In this document: piece by piece, positions 17,201-26,324 of the stretch | Layout: each line of letters opens with the position of its first letter | Numbering within the stretch: the stretch's first letter is position 1 | Notes under the pieces: model-generated | Databases searched by the model: none | Told to the model about the DNA's origin: nothing | The model's input: the letters and a program-made list of their open reading frames with translations, nothing else | Program-made: the position numbers and the translations under genes | Assembly (NCBI RefSeq): GCF_030549525.1 | Contig: NZ_CP130831.1 | Span: forward strand, 1,017,501-1,081,500 | DNA length: 64,000 nt | Source of the DNA: Stenotrophomonas sp. 704A1 | GTDB lineage: Bacteria; Pseudomonadota; Gammaproteobacteria; Xanthomonadales; Xanthomonadaceae | Direction of reading: 5' to 3'

Positions 17201-20200
17201 GCCGGCGGCCTGCTGCTGGGCAACAGCGGTGCACTCGGCGCCGGCACATTGAACGTCGGCGGCAACGCCTCGCTTGATGGCAGCGCCGCCCTGGACCTGA
17301 CCAACGCGGTGGCACTGGCAGGCGGTGCGCTGCTGACGCTGCCGGGCTCGCAGGCGATCACACTCGGCGGGGTGGTTTCCGGCGGCGGTGGACTGGTCAA
17401 GAATGGCGCCGCCACGTTGACCCTCAACGGCGCCAACACCTTTGGCGGCGGGGTCGCGCTCAACGGCGGCGGGTTGCTGCTGGGCAATGCCGGTGCGCTG
17501 GGCAGCGGGGCGCTCAACGTCGGCGCCAGCTCGACCCTCGACAGTTCGGTGGCGTTGAACCTGGGCAACGCGGTCAACCTGGGCGCCGGTGCGGAGCTGA
17601 GCCTGACCAGCAACCAGAATATTGCGCTGGGTGGCGTGGTCTCGGGGGCCGGCGGTCTGGTCAAGAGCGGCACCGGGATACTGTCGTTGAACAACAGCAA
17701 TGGCTTCAGCGGTGGCGTCGCGTTGAATGCCGGCGGACTGTCGGTCGGCGCCAACGGTGCGCTGGGCACCGGCGCGTTGAACGTCGGTGGCAACGTGTCA
17801 CTGGATGCCGGGGCCGCGGCCGTGCTCGGCAACGCAGTGATCCTCGGCGCGGGCAACACGCTGACCCTGCCGGGCAGCAACGCGCTGACGCTGACCGGCG
17901 CGGTGAGCGGTGGTGGCGGTCTGCTGAAGAATGGTGCGGCAACGCTGACCCTGTCCGGTGCCAACACGTTCCTCGGCGGCACCACGGTCACTGCCGGGAC
18001 GCTGGCACTCGGTGCCGGCGGCAGCCTGGCGGCGACCGGCGCGGTCGATCTCGCCGGCGCCGGTGCCACGCTGGACATCTCCGCGGCGGGGGCCAACCAG
18101 AGCATCGGGGCGTTGAACGGCGTTGCCGACAGCCGCGTGGCGCTCGGCGCGCAGTCGCTCACCTTCGGTGGCGCGGCCAACGGCAGCTTCGCCGGCGTGA
18201 TCGATGGCAGCGGTGGCCTGATCAAGACCGGCGCCGGCATCCAGACGTTGTCCGGGGCCAATACCTTCGGCGGTGGTCTCGCACTCAACGGGGGCGGCCT
18301 GCTGCTGGGCAACGCCGGTGCGCTGGGCACGGGGGCGCTCGCTGTCGGCGGCAACGTCAGCCTGGACAGCACGGTGGCACTGAACCTGGCCAACGCGGTG
18401 AACTTCGGTGCCGGTACCGAGCTGACCCTCGGCGGCAGCCAGGATGTGACGCTGGGCGGCGTGGTGTCCGGCGCCGGCGCGCTGGTCAAGAACGGTACCG
18501 GCCTGCTGGCCCTCAACAACACCAACACCTTTGGCGGCGGCCTGACGCTCAACGGGGGCAACCTGCTGGTCGGCGCGAACGGTGCACTGGGCACCGGCAC
18601 ACTTGCGGTGACCACCAGCGCATCGCTGGATGCCGGCGCTGCAGTCACCGTAGGCAATGCGATCAGCCTCGGCGCGGGCGTGGCGCTGACCGTTCCGGGC
18701 AGCAACGCACTCACGCTGTCGGGTGGGGTGAGCGGCACTGGCAGCCTGATCAAGAATGGTGCCTCGACACTGACGTTGTCCGGTGCCAATACCTATGGCG
18801 GCGGTACCACCATCAACGCCGGCACGCTGGCGCTCGGCCTGGGTGGCAGCCTCGCGGCGGCGGGTGATGTCACGCTGGGCACCGCCGGTGCCGGGTTCGA
18901 CATTTCCGGGAGTGGTGGCAACCAGATCATCGGCGCGTTGAACGGCGTCGCCGGCACCAGCATCGCGCTGGGCGGCAACTCCTTGACCTTCGGCAGCGCA
19001 GATAATGCCGCCTTCGACGGCGTGATCGGCGGTGGCGGCGGTCTGGTCAAGGTCGGTGCGGGGGTGCAGACACTGTCCGGTGCCAATACCTTCGGTGGCG
19101 GTGTGGTGCTCAATGCCGGTGGCCTGCTGCTGGGCAATGACGCGGCGCTGGGCAGCGGTGCGCTGACCGTGGGCGGCGCGGCGACGCTGGATACCACCGG
19201 GCTGGCGACATTGACCAATGCCGTCGTGCTCAATGCCGGCCTGACCGTGCTGGGCACCCAGGCACTGACGCTCAATGGTGCGATCTCCGGAGTCGGCAGC
19301 CTGACCAAGCAGGGCAGTGCAACGCTGACGCTGAACGGCAACAACACCTACACCGGCGGCACCAACATCAACGCCGGCACGCTGGCGCTGGGGGCCAACG
19401 CCAGCCTGTCCGCGAGCGGCGTGGTCAACCTGGCCAGCGGCGCCACCCTGGATCTGTCGGCCGGCAACGGCACGCAGACGCTGGGCACGCTGACCGGCGG
19501 CGGCACGGTCAACCTGGGCAGCAACGGAATCCAGGTCGGCGGCGCGTCCAATGGCGTCTTCAGCGGTTCCATCGCCGGGACCGGCAGCCTGACCAAGGTC
19601 GGCGCCGGCATCGAAACGCTCACCGGCGCCAACACCTACAGCGGCGGCACCTTCATCACTGCCGGCACGCTGGCGATCGGCGCCGGCGGCAGCCTGGCAC
19701 CGAACGGCGCGGTGAGCCTGACCGCGCCAGGTACCGGCTTCGACATCTCGGCCGCCGGCACCGACCAGACGATCGGCTCACTGTCCGGGGTGGCCGGCTC
19801 CGCGGTCAGCCTGGGCGCACAGTCGTTGATACTCGGCGGTGTCGGCAACAGCGTTTTCGACGGCGCGATTTCCGGTACGGGCGGGCTGGTCAAGAATGGC
19901 GTCGGCAGCCTGACCCTGGGCGGTGCCAATCTGTTCAGCGGCGGCGTTGCGCTCAATGGTGGCGAACTGGTGGTCGGCAACAACGCCGCGCTCGGCAGCG
20001 GCGCACTGAATGTCGGCAGCAACGCCACGCTGGATGCATCGACTGCGGTCACCCTGGCCAACAACATCGGGTTGGCCGCGGGCGCCAACCTGACCCTGCT
20101 CGGTGGCAACGCGCTGACCCTGGGTGGCACCCTTTCCGGGGGCGGCGGACTGGTCAAGGACGGTGCAGCCAGCGTGACCCTGACCGGTGCCAATACCTAT

Positions 20201-23200
20201 GTCGGCGGCACCACCATCAACAACGGCACGCTCGCGATCGGCGCGGGCGGCAGCCTGGCGGCGAGCGGTGCGGTGAACCTGGCCGGTGCCGGTACGCTGG
20301 ACATCTCCGGCGGTGGCAACCAGAGCATCGGTTCACTGGCCGGCGTGGCTGGCAGCAACGTGGCGCTCGGCGGCAATTCGCTGACCCTGGGGGGCACCGC
20401 CGACAGTACCTACAGCGGCGTGATCAACGGCAGTGGCGGACTGATCAAGAACGGCGCCGGCGTGCAGACGCTGACCGGTGCCAACGCCTTCAGTGGCGGC
20501 GTGACCCTCAACGCCGGCGGCCTGGTGGTGGGCAACAACACCGCGCTCGGTTCCGGCACGGTGACCGTGGGCGGCAATGCCACGCTCGACTCCAACAGCG
20601 CGATCACGCTGGGCAACAACTTCACGCTCAATGCCGGCATGACCGTGCTGGGCAGCAACGATCTCACCCTCAACGGCGACCTCAGCGGCACCGGTTCACT
20701 CACCAAGGAAGGGCTGGCCACGCTGACCCTCAACGGCAACAACAGCTACACCGGCGGCACCTTCATCAATGCCGGCACGCTGGCCCTGGGCGCCGGCGCC
20801 AGCCTGAGCGCCGCAGGCATCGTCAACCTTGCAACCGGAGCCACCTTCGATCTGTCGGCGGGCAGCGGCACGCAGCAGTTCGGCACCCTGATCGGCAACG
20901 GCACGGTGAACCTGGGCGGCAATACCCTGACCATCGGCGGTCCCAGCGACGGCACCTTCAGCGGTTCGGTCGCCGGCACCGGTGGGCTGATCAAGGAAGG
21001 CACCGGCACCCAGACCCTGACCGGGGCCAACACCTTCACCGGCGGCACGCTCATCAATGCCGGCACGTTGGCGATCGGTGCCGGCGGCAGCCTCTCATCG
21101 ATCGGGGCGGTGACACTGGCCAATGCCGGTACTGCGTTCGACATTTCCGCAGGCGGTGCGCAGACCATTGGGTCGCTGGCCGGTGTGGCGGGCAGTACGG
21201 TGGAACTGGGGAGCAGCACGCTGACCATCAACGGTGTGGGCAATGCGTCTTTTGCTGGCGAGATCACCGGCACCGGCGGACTGGTGAAAAATGGCGCGGG
21301 CGTGCAGACCCTGATGGGTGCCAATTCCATGAGTGGCGGCGTGGTGCTCAACGCCGGTGGCCTGACCCTGGGCAACGACGCGGCACTGGGCAGCGGCCTG
21401 CTGACCGTGGGCGGTGATGCAACGCTGGATGGCACCACCGCATTGACCGTGGCCAACGATGTGCAGCTGGCCAGCGGCACGCTGACCCTGGCAGGCAGCA
21501 ACGCGCTGACCCTCGATGGCGCGATCGGTGGCGCCGGTGGCCTGCTGAAGAACGGCAGCGCTACCGTCACCCTGGGGGGCGCCAGCAGCTACAGCGGCAC
21601 CACCACCATCAACAGCGGCACGTTGGCGGTAGGTGCAGGCGGCAGCCTGTCCGCTGCCAGCACCGTGAACCTGGCTGGCCCCGGTACGCTGGACATCAGT
21701 GCCGGTGGCAACCAGAGCATCGGTGGCCTGGCCGGGGTCACCGGCTCCAGCGTGGTGCTGGGCGGCGCCACCCTGACCACCGGCGGCAACAATGGCAGCA
21801 CCGTCTTCGCGGGCGTGCTGAGTGGCACCGGCGGCCTGGTGCAGAGCGGCACCGGCACGCTGGTCCTGAGCGGTGACAATGTCTATACCGGCGGCACCAT
21901 CATCAACGGTGGCAGCACGCTGCAGATCGGCAGCGGCGGCAGCACCGGCTCGGTGCTGGGCGACATCACCAACAACGGCAGCCTGGTCTACAACCTCGGC
22001 ACCACGGCAACCGTGGGCGGGGTGGTCAGCGGCAGCGGTGGCCTGACCCAGGCCGGCAGCGGCACGCTGGTGCTGACCGGCGACAACACCTACACCGGTG
22101 GCACCACCATCAATGCCGGCGGCACGCTGCAGATCGGCAACGGCGGTGCGACCGGCGCGATCGTGGGCGACATCAGCAACAACGGCGCGCTGGTATCGAA
22201 CGTCGCCGGCAACACCACACTGGGGGGCACCATCAGCGGCAGCGGTGGCCTGACCCAGGCCGGCAGCGGCACGCTGACCCTGACCGGCAACAACACCTAT
22301 ACCGGCGGCACCACCATCAACGCCGGTGGCACGCTGCAGGTCGGCAATGGCGGGGCGACCGGTGCGATCACCGGCAACGTCGCCAACAACGGCAGCCTGG
22401 TCTTCGACGTGGCGGGCAACACCAGCGTCGGTGGCGCGATCAGTGGCAGCGGTGGCCTGACCCAGGCGGGCAGCGGTGTGCTGACCCTGGTCGGCAACAA
22501 CAGCTACACCGGCGGCACCACCATCAACAGCGGTGGCACGCTGCAGGTGGGCAACGGCGGGGCGACCGGTGCGATCACCGGTGACATCACCAACAATGGT
22601 GCGTTGATTTCCAACGTGGCCGGCGACACCGCGCTGGGCGGCACCATCAGCGGCAGTGGCGGGCTGACCCAGGCCGGTAGCGGTACGCTGCTGCTGACCG
22701 GCACCAACACCTACACCGGCGGCACCACCATCAATGCCGGTGGCACGCTGCAGCTGGGCAATGGCGGCGCGACCGGTTCGATCGTCGGTGACATCACCAA
22801 CAACGGTTCGCTGGTGTCCAACGTGGCCGGCAACACGACGCTGGGCGGCACCATCAGCGGCAGCGGCGGCCTGACCCAGGCTGGCAGCGGCACACTGACC
22901 GTGACCGGCAACAACACCTACACCGGCCCGACCACCATCAACACCGGCGGTACCCTGCAGGTCGGCAATGGCGGCGCGACCGGTGCGATCGGCGGCAGCG
23001 TGACCAACAACGGCAGCCTGGTGTTCAACGTGGGCGGCAACACCACCGTCGGCGGCGGCATCAGTGGCAGCGGCGGCCTGACCCAGGCCGGCAGCGGCAC
23101 GCTGGTCCTGGCTGGCAACAACACCTACACCGGCGGTACCACCATCAACACCGGCGGCACGCTGCAGGTCGGCAACGGCGGTGCGAGCGGATCGATCGCC

Positions 23201-25132
23201 GGCAACGTCAGCAACAACGGCAGCCTGGTGTTCAACGTGGGCGGCAACACCACGGTCGGTGGCACCATCAGCGGCAGCGGTGGCCTGATCCAGGCCGGTA
23301 CCGGCACCGTCACGCTCACCGGCAACAACACCTATACCGGTGGCACCACCATCAACGCGGGTGGCACCGTGCAGGTCGGCAACGGCGGCGCCAGCGGCGC
23401 GATCACCGGCAACATCACCAACAATGGTGGCCTGGTCATCAACACCGGCGGTACCACCACGCTGGGCGGCAGCATCAGTGGCGGCGGCAACATCGTGCAG
23501 GCCGGCCCGGGCGGGCTGAACCTGGGCGGCAACAGTGGGGGCTTCAACGGCACCGGCCAGGTCACCGGCGGTGGCCTGAATGTCACCGGCACCATCGGCG
23601 GGCAGTGGACCATCGGCAGCGGTACCACGCTGTCCGGCACCGGCACCATCGGTGGTACCGGCGGTGGTGTCACCGTCTCCACCGGCGGCGTGCTGTCGCC
23701 GGGCGCGGGTGCGGGCAACGGGGGCAGTGCCGGCAACGGTACCGGCACGATCAACGTGGGTGGCAACCTGACGCTGTCGCCGGGCAGCACGCTGGGCATC
23801 GATCTGGGCGCCGTTGGCAGCGACACGGTGCAGGTGGGCGGCAGTGCCAGCGTGGGCGGCAGCAACGTGGTGGTGAACACCATCTCGCCCAGTACCAGCT
23901 ACCAGCAGGGCCAGCAGTACACCATCGTCAACGCCGGCGGTGGCGTGAGCGGCCAGTTCGGCTCGGCCACCTCGCCGTCGGCGTTCCTCACCATCACGCC
24001 GGTCTACAGCGCCAACACGGCCAACCTGCAGATCGACGTTGCACAGACCGCAGCGTTCGTGACCGCTGCCGATACCCGCAACCAGTTCAACACGGCTGCC
24101 GCACTGGACAGCCTGCCGCAGACCGGTGCGGCGCTGGGCCTGTACAACACGTTGCTGATGTACGACGCCGGTACCGCGCGCAGCGCCTTCGATCAGCTGT
24201 CCGGCGAAGTCCATGCAGCCGGTCGCGCGGTGCTGCTGTACGACAACTACCTGGAAGAGGGCATCCGTCAGCGCCTGGGCAGCGAGCTGCCGACGGTGCG
24301 CGGCGAGCGCGCGTCGGCGTGGCTGGCCGGCAGTGGCAAGGTCTTCACCCAGGACGGCGATGGCAACGGCGATGAGATCCGTGCCAATCGCAATGCGCTC
24401 ATGGCCGGTGTCGACTGGCAGCTCGGCGAACACGGGGTGCTGGGTGCGGCCGCCGGCAACGAGCGGCTGGACACGCGGCTGTACGAGCGAAGCTCGCGCG
24501 CCCGGCTGCGTGGCAACACCTTCGGTCTGTATGCGCAGGGGCAGTGGAACAATGGCTTCGCGGTCGGCGGCAGCGTATCGCGTGGTGACTACCGCACGCG
24601 TACCACGCGTGAGGTGCCGCTGCTGGGCCAGACCCTGTACAGCCGCCAGGATTCGGACGTGACCATCGCCCAGGTGGAGGGTAGCTGGACCTGGACCCAC
24701 GGCGGGACCCAGCTGCAGCCGTACGTGCAGTTCACCAAGCACTGGGTCGACAGCGACCGTGCAGTGGAGCAGGGCGGGAGTGCTGCGCTGGTGCTGGAGG
24801 GCGGCAAGGACACGCTCAATGTCAGCACCGTGGGCGTGCGCGGGCGCTGGGATGTCGGCAGCGGTGAACGCTACCCGGCGCAGCTGACGGTCGGGCTCGG
24901 CTGGCAGCACGCTTCGGGTGATACCGATGTGGCCAGTCGCCAGAGCTTCGCGGTGGGAGGGGCGGCCTTCGATGTGTACAGCGCGGTGATGGCGCGCAAT
25001 GCGCTGGTCAGCCAGCTGGGGGTGGCGGTGGGACTGGGGCGCAACAGCCAGCTCTCGTTGTTCGTCCAGGGCCAGCATGGCGACGGCCGTCGTGATGTCG
25101 GCGGGCAGTTGAACCTGCGCGTGGGTTTCTGA
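14219..25132 (+). CDS. Giant type V autotransporter adhesin with ESPR signal and beta-strand repeats
   Basis: 3637 residues from ATG 14219 (GGAG 9 nt upstream). The N-terminus MNRIYRLVFNRALGVMQVA is an extended signal peptide region, followed by a hydrophobic core ending ASGPAFA, a likely signal-peptidase site. The passenger is Gly/Asn/Thr-rich and built from dozens of autotransporter-associated beta-strand repeats (GANTFSGGVALNGGGLLLGN type), predicting a long parallel beta-helix. It ends with eight near-identical 69-residue units (21878-23533). The last roughly 280 residues form a beta-barrel translocator ending in LNLRVGF with terminal Phe. Probably a surface adhesin or biofilm factor; no catalytic domain was seen. 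Confidence 0.93.
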   Translation: MNRIYRLVFNRALGVMQVASEVAQNPGGSAVTPARAARPRSHQLALALAATLASGPAFAACTTAGTIITCATGSNTNTFSSAVNGVTLNIQSGAVLSVPPIVGGNTVTLTGNGISVDNQGTIDPTINGGLSLAASGMVLGNNTAGGNTINVNNRTGGTIKGLVNIGSILGFGGQALVLQNAAGGTSNITNAGSVDMSILGAGLLTTADAASIVSYGGAQTNLTNTGSMTGRIGFQGSASATNGNTFINAGAVNGSVHLGNSTAGNTFTAVSGSSVNTAGIGVAGQIAGLTVNLAAAGIVDGGSTSNNSLVLQNQAAGPGSGTGGAVTSVGWNQYINFQRLTVNSGTWNLQGAWAGTGSTTINDGLVNFNNAASFGTGTLTANGGAIASSSAGLNLSNPFSLGGNLSLAGTNAFGLGGVLSGTGRLTVNNTGIVTLGGANLFSGGVNLNAGGLLLGNAGALGSGNLTVGGTASLDTTAAFSLGNNFIVNAGGTLNLLGNNGLALNGSISGAGNLIKGGPGTLTLNGANSLTGAFSITGGALALGAGGSLSPTGAVSLAAGTNLDLSAAANQTIGSLAGSGSLNLGARNLTLGGLNTATTFSGVISGAGGALTKVGTGIQTLSGANTFSGGVALNGGGLLLGNAAALGSGTLSVGGNVSLDGASGALALTNAVNLGAGSILTLSGNQALTFNGVIGGTGNLVKSGPATLTLNNANTFAGGLSLTAGGVVLGNAGALGTGALNVGGAASLDTSTALSVGNAINLGVGGALNVQGSNALTLAGAIGGNGSLVKNGAATLTLGGANAFTGGLAINAGKVALASGGSLAATGAVNLVNAGTELDISLGGNQTIGALSGVAGSSVTLGGSTLAFGSATNQTFGGVIGGTGGLIKQGTGVQTLTGVNTFSGGVNLAAGGLLLGNNSALGSGGLTVSGNGSLDGSTALNLGNAIALSGALTLPGSQNLTLGGNITGTGSLTKNGASLLTLNGSNGFGGGLNLNAGGLLLGNSGALGAGTLNVGGNASLDGSAALDLTNAVALAGGALLTLPGSQAITLGGVVSGGGGLVKNGAATLTLNGANTFGGGVALNGGGLLLGNAGALGSGALNVGASSTLDSSVALNLGNAVNLGAGAELSLTSNQNIALGGVVSGAGGLVKSGTGILSLNNSNGFSGGVALNAGGLSVGANGALGTGALNVGGNVSLDAGAAAVLGNAVILGAGNTLTLPGSNALTLTGAVSGGGGLLKNGAATLTLSGANTFLGGTTVTAGTLALGAGGSLAATGAVDLAGAGATLDISAAGANQSIGALNGVADSRVALGAQSLTFGGAANGSFAGVIDGSGGLIKTGAGIQTLSGANTFGGGLALNGGGLLLGNAGALGTGALAVGGNVSLDSTVALNLANAVNFGAGTELTLGGSQDVTLGGVVSGAGALVKNGTGLLALNNTNTFGGGLTLNGGNLLVGANGALGTGTLAVTTSASLDAGAAVTVGNAISLGAGVALTVPGSNALTLSGGVSGTGSLIKNGASTLTLSGANTYGGGTTINAGTLALGLGGSLAAAGDVTLGTAGAGFDISGSGGNQIIGALNGVAGTSIALGGNSLTFGSADNAAFDGVIGGGGGLVKVGAGVQTLSGANTFGGGVVLNAGGLLLGNDAALGSGALTVGGAATLDTTGLATLTNAVVLNAGLTVLGTQALTLNGAISGVGSLTKQGSATLTLNGNNTYTGGTNINAGTLALGANASLSASGVVNLASGATLDLSAGNGTQTLGTLTGGGTVNLGSNGIQVGGASNGVFSGSIAGTGSLTKVGAGIETLTGANTYSGGTFITAGTLAIGAGGSLAPNGAVSLTAPGTGFDISAAGTDQTIGSLSGVAGSAVSLGAQSLILGGVGNSVFDGAISGTGGLVKNGVGSLTLGGANLFSGGVALNGGELVVGNNAALGSGALNVGSNATLDASTAVTLANNIGLAAGANLTLLGGNALTLGGTLSGGGGLVKDGAASVTLTGANTYVGGTTINNGTLAIGAGGSLAASGAVNLAGAGTLDISGGGNQSIGSLAGVAGSNVALGGNSLTLGGTADSTYSGVINGSGGLIKNGAGVQTLTGANAFSGGVTLNAGGLVVGNNTALGSGTVTVGGNATLDSNSAITLGNNFTLNAGMTVLGSNDLTLNGDLSGTGSLTKEGLATLTLNGNNSYTGGTFINAGTLALGAGASLSAAGIVNLATGATFDLSAGSGTQQFGTLIGNGTVNLGGNTLTIGGPSDGTFSGSVAGTGGLIKEGTGTQTLTGANTFTGGTLINAGTLAIGAGGSLSSIGAVTLANAGTAFDISAGGAQTIGSLAGVAGSTVELGSSTLTINGVGNASFAGEITGTGGLVKNGAGVQTLMGANSMSGGVVLNAGGLTLGNDAALGSGLLTVGGDATLDGTTALTVANDVQLASGTLTLAGSNALTLDGAIGGAGGLLKNGSATVTLGGASSYSGTTTINSGTLAVGAGGSLSAASTVNLAGPGTLDISAGGNQSIGGLAGVTGSSVVLGGATLTTGGNNGSTVFAGVLSGTGGLVQSGTGTLVLSGDNVYTGGTIINGGSTLQIGSGGSTGSVLGDITNNGSLVYNLGTTATVGGVVSGSGGLTQAGSGTLVLTGDNTYTGGTTINAGGTLQIGNGGATGAIVGDISNNGALVSNVAGNTTLGGTISGSGGLTQAGSGTLTLTGNNTYTGGTTINAGGTLQVGNGGATGAITGNVANNGSLVFDVAGNTSVGGAISGSGGLTQAGSGVLTLVGNNSYTGGTTINSGGTLQVGNGGATGAITGDITNNGALISNVAGDTALGGTISGSGGLTQAGSGTLLLTGTNTYTGGTTINAGGTLQLGNGGATGSIVGDITNNGSLVSNVAGNTTLGGTISGSGGLTQAGSGTLTVTGNNTYTGPTTINTGGTLQVGNGGATGAIGGSVTNNGSLVFNVGGNTTVGGGISGSGGLTQAGSGTLVLAGNNTYTGGTTINTGGTLQVGNGGASGSIAGNVSNNGSLVFNVGGNTTVGGTISGSGGLIQAGTGTVTLTGNNTYTGGTTINAGGTVQVGNGGASGAITGNITNNGGLVINTGGTTTLGGSISGGGNIVQAGPGGLNLGGNSGGFNGTGQVTGGGLNVTGTIGGQWTIGSGTTLSGTGTIGGTGGGVTVSTGGVLSPGAGAGNGGSAGNGTGTINVGGNLTLSPGSTLGIDLGAVGSDTVQVGGSASVGGSNVVVNTISPSTSYQQGQQYTIVNAGGGVSGQFGSATSPSAFLTITPVYSANTANLQIDVAQTAAFVTAADTRNQFNTAAALDSLPQTGAALGLYNTLLMYDAGTARSAFDQLSGEVHAAGRAVLLYDNYLEEGIRQRLGSELPTVRGERASAWLAGSGKVFTQDGDGNGDEIRANRNALMAGVDWQLGEHGVLGAAAGNERLDTRLYERSSRARLRGNTFGLYAQGQWNNGFAVGGSVSRGDYRTRTTREVPLLGQTLYSRQDSDVTIAQVEGSWTWTHGGTQLQPYVQFTKHWVDSDRAVEQGGSAALVLEGGKDTLNVSTVGVRGRWDVGSGERYPAQLTVGLGWQHASGDTDVASRQSFAVGGAAFDVYSAVMARNALVSQLGVAVGLGRNSQLSLFVQGQHGDGRRDVGGQLNLRVGF
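21878..23533 (+). repeat. Eight tandem 207-bp repeats inside the autotransporter
   Basis: Units begin at about 21878, 22085, 22292, 22499, 22706, 22913, 23120 and 23327, exactly 207 bp apart. Each encodes about 69 residues of the form NTYTGGTTINAGGTLQ-GNGGATG-I-NNG-LV-NV-GNTT-GG-ISGSGGLTQAGSGTL. The units are far more alike than the repeats upstream, suggesting recent expansion or gene conversion. The spacing keeps the frame, so copy-number change would alter adhesin length without breaking it. Confidence 0.92.
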
Positions 25133-25347
25133 GGGGAGCGGACCAGCGGTGGATCCAGGTGGTACGTGGGTGACAGCGGGGCGGGAGGAGTGCAGCTCCC
25201 GCCCCCTGTGCACAGCGTCGATACCGGCGCTGACGTGCTGAAGGGGCTGGCCGCAGTTGGGCTATGCTTGCAGCGAGCGGGATCGACCGGGCGACAGGAA
25301 CGCGCCGGCCCTGCTTGTCGTCCCGTCTGCAATGGAGCTGCCCCGCA

Positions 25348-25758
25348 ATGCCAGAACCTTCCCTTTCCCGGACCGACCGGATCATGCGCGGCCTGGCGTT
25401 CGGCGCCATGGGTCTGTTGATGCTGGTCGTCGTCGGCGTTGAAGTGAACCATCGCCTGGCGTTCGTGCGGGACGCGCAGATCGCCGATGGCCACGTCGAG
25501 CGCCTGAACGCGGGCGGGTCGCATCCGCAGGTGGCCTTCACCACGGCGGCCGGCGAACGGGTCTCCTATCCGCAGGGGGGCATGATCTTCGGCTACGAGC
25601 CGGGCCAGGCCGTGCGCGTGTTGTATCGGCCCGAGCGCCCGTCCCTGGAGCCGGCACTCGACAGCTTCGGCGCACTGTGGGGGATGACCCTGATGGTGGC
25701 GCTGATCGGGCTGACGTTCGTGGGTATTGCCCTGCGCGCAGTGTTCGGACGGAAGTGA
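25348..25758 (+). CDS. DUF3592 domain membrane protein
   Basis: 136 residues with two membrane helices (about 15-33 and 112-131) around an extracytoplasmic segment (DGHVERLNAGGSHPQVAFTTAAGERVSYPQGG...GQAVRVLYRPERP), the DUF3592 pattern. ATG 25348 is chosen because GGAG lies upstream; the earlier codon at 25264 lacks support. It is a single gene between the autotransporter and tRNA-Ser, followed by a terminator. Function unknown. Confidence 0.75.
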   Translation: MPEPSLSRTDRIMRGLAFGAMGLLMLVVVGVEVNHRLAFVRDAQIADGHVERLNAGGSHPQVAFTTAAGERVSYPQGGMIFGYEPGQAVRVLYRPERPSLEPALDSFGALWGMTLMVALIGLTFVGIALRAVFGRK

Positions 25759-25779
25759 GCGTTGAAGGGGTCGACGGCC

Positions 25780-25816
25780 AAATGAAGAAGCCGCCCAGTG
25801 GGCGGCTTTTTCATTT
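25780..25816 (+). terminator. Bidirectional rho-independent terminator
   Basis: AAATGAAGAAGCCGCCC (25780-25796) pairs with GGGCGGCTTTTTCATTT (25800-25816) around AGT. It serves the DUF3592 gene on the plus strand. On the minus strand it directly follows a second tRNA-Ser 3'-end fragment, so it may once have been a tRNA terminator. Confidence 0.75.
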
Positions 25817-25817
25817 G

Positions 25818-25834
25818 TCTGGCGGAGAGAGGGG
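25818..25834 (-). other. Second copy of the tRNA-Ser 3' end
   Basis: Read on the minus strand this is CCCCTCTCTCCGCCAGA, identical to the acceptor 3' end of the tRNA-Ser at 26092-26184, and it is followed at once by a terminator. Only the 3' end is present. It looks like an attachment-site duplication or a tandem-duplication scar. The segment 25835-25920 between it and the structured repeat holds no gene I can support. Confidence 0.6.
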
Positions 25835-25920
25835 CGCATCCCTGCACCCGATCCCGGTGCGCGCTGCACCCCGGGACCCGCCTGCGGCGGTCTGTCCGTG
25901 CATGTCGCGCATCTGGAGGA

Positions 25921-26042
25921 ACAGGCCCCTCTGTTGAGGGGCTGCCCTGACAGGGGCGGGGAGAGGCCGGCAAAGGGAGGGGCCCAAAGGTTGCGCAGCA
26001 ACGTTTGGGGCGAAGCGCGCGTCGCGCACTTCGCGTCCCGCG
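25921..26042 (-). repeat. Structured repeat downstream of tRNA-Ser terminator, copy 2
   Basis: Minus-strand copy of the hairpin-rich repeat at 9662-9785. Shared blocks include TTATCTGGCGCGGGA, a GCGCGCTTCGCCCC block, GGGCCCCTCCCTTTGCC and CCTCAACAGAGGGGC. Palindrome arms differ between the copies with compensating changes (CCCATGGGTTGC...GCAACGCATGGG versus CCCAAACGTTGC...GCAACCTTTGGG), hinting at conserved RNA or DNA structure. No reading frame of note. Confidence 0.6.
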
Positions 26043-26094
26043 CCAGATAACTGAAAAAGGCCGCCCCTGAGGGCAGCCTTTTTCAGTTATCTGG
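26043..26094 (-). terminator. tRNA-Ser terminator
   Basis: A long hairpin right after the tRNA: CCAGATAACTGAAAAAGGCNGCCC pairs across a CTGAGG apex with its complement ending AGTTATCTGG. The outer stem includes the tRNA CCA bases. The U-rich stretch CCTTTTTCAG gives rho-independent termination. Confidence 0.7.
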
Positions 26095-26184
26095 CGGAGA
26101 GAGGGGGATTCGAACCCCCGAAGCGCGGTTTAGACGCTTACACACTTTCCAGGCGTGCTCCTTCAACCACTCGGACACCTCTCC
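26092..26184 (-). tRNA. tRNA-Ser (anticodon GGA)
   Basis: 93 nt with encoded CCA. The acceptor stem GGAGAGG pairs with the CTCTCC end; the anticodon arm CACGC-CTGGAAA-GTGTG gives anticodon GGA (serine UCC/UCU). A long variable arm (GTCTAAACCGCGCTTC region) and the T-arm GGGGGTTCGAATCCCCC are typical of tRNA-Ser. Its 3' end is duplicated at 25818 and in part at 9596, marking it as an integration hotspot. Confidence 0.96.
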
Positions 26185-26223
26185 GGATCCCTGCCATCGG
26201 CAAACGCCTCAGCAGGGGCGCAG

Positions 26224-26252
26224 ATTCTAGCGGGCGCCGCGGCCGGACACAA
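26224..26252 (-). promoter_or_regulatory. Sigma-70 promoter for tRNA-Ser
   Basis: On the minus strand, TTGTGT (26252-26247) and TAGAAT (26229-26224) are separated by 17 bp. The -10 lies about 40 nt upstream of the tRNA 5' end, leaving room for a short leader. Called from consensus and position only. Confidence 0.5.
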
Positions 26253-26324
26253 GCACCGGTTTGCAGGGGGAGGGGGCTGGACAGGCATGGCACAATGGAA
26301 CATCCGATGGAAGACGGTGGCCTG

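Noticed and set aside
21878..23533. Regular 207-bp direct repeats considered as a CRISPR-like or satellite array
   Set aside because: The units are translated in one long frame as autotransporter beta-strand repeats, with no spacers and no cas genes.
14860..25213. Very long minus-strand open frames (over 1300 codons) opposite the autotransporter
   Set aside because: They are Pro/Ala/Leu-rich shadows of a GC-biased Gly/Thr repeat gene; no start signal or domain, and the plus strand has signal peptide and barrel.
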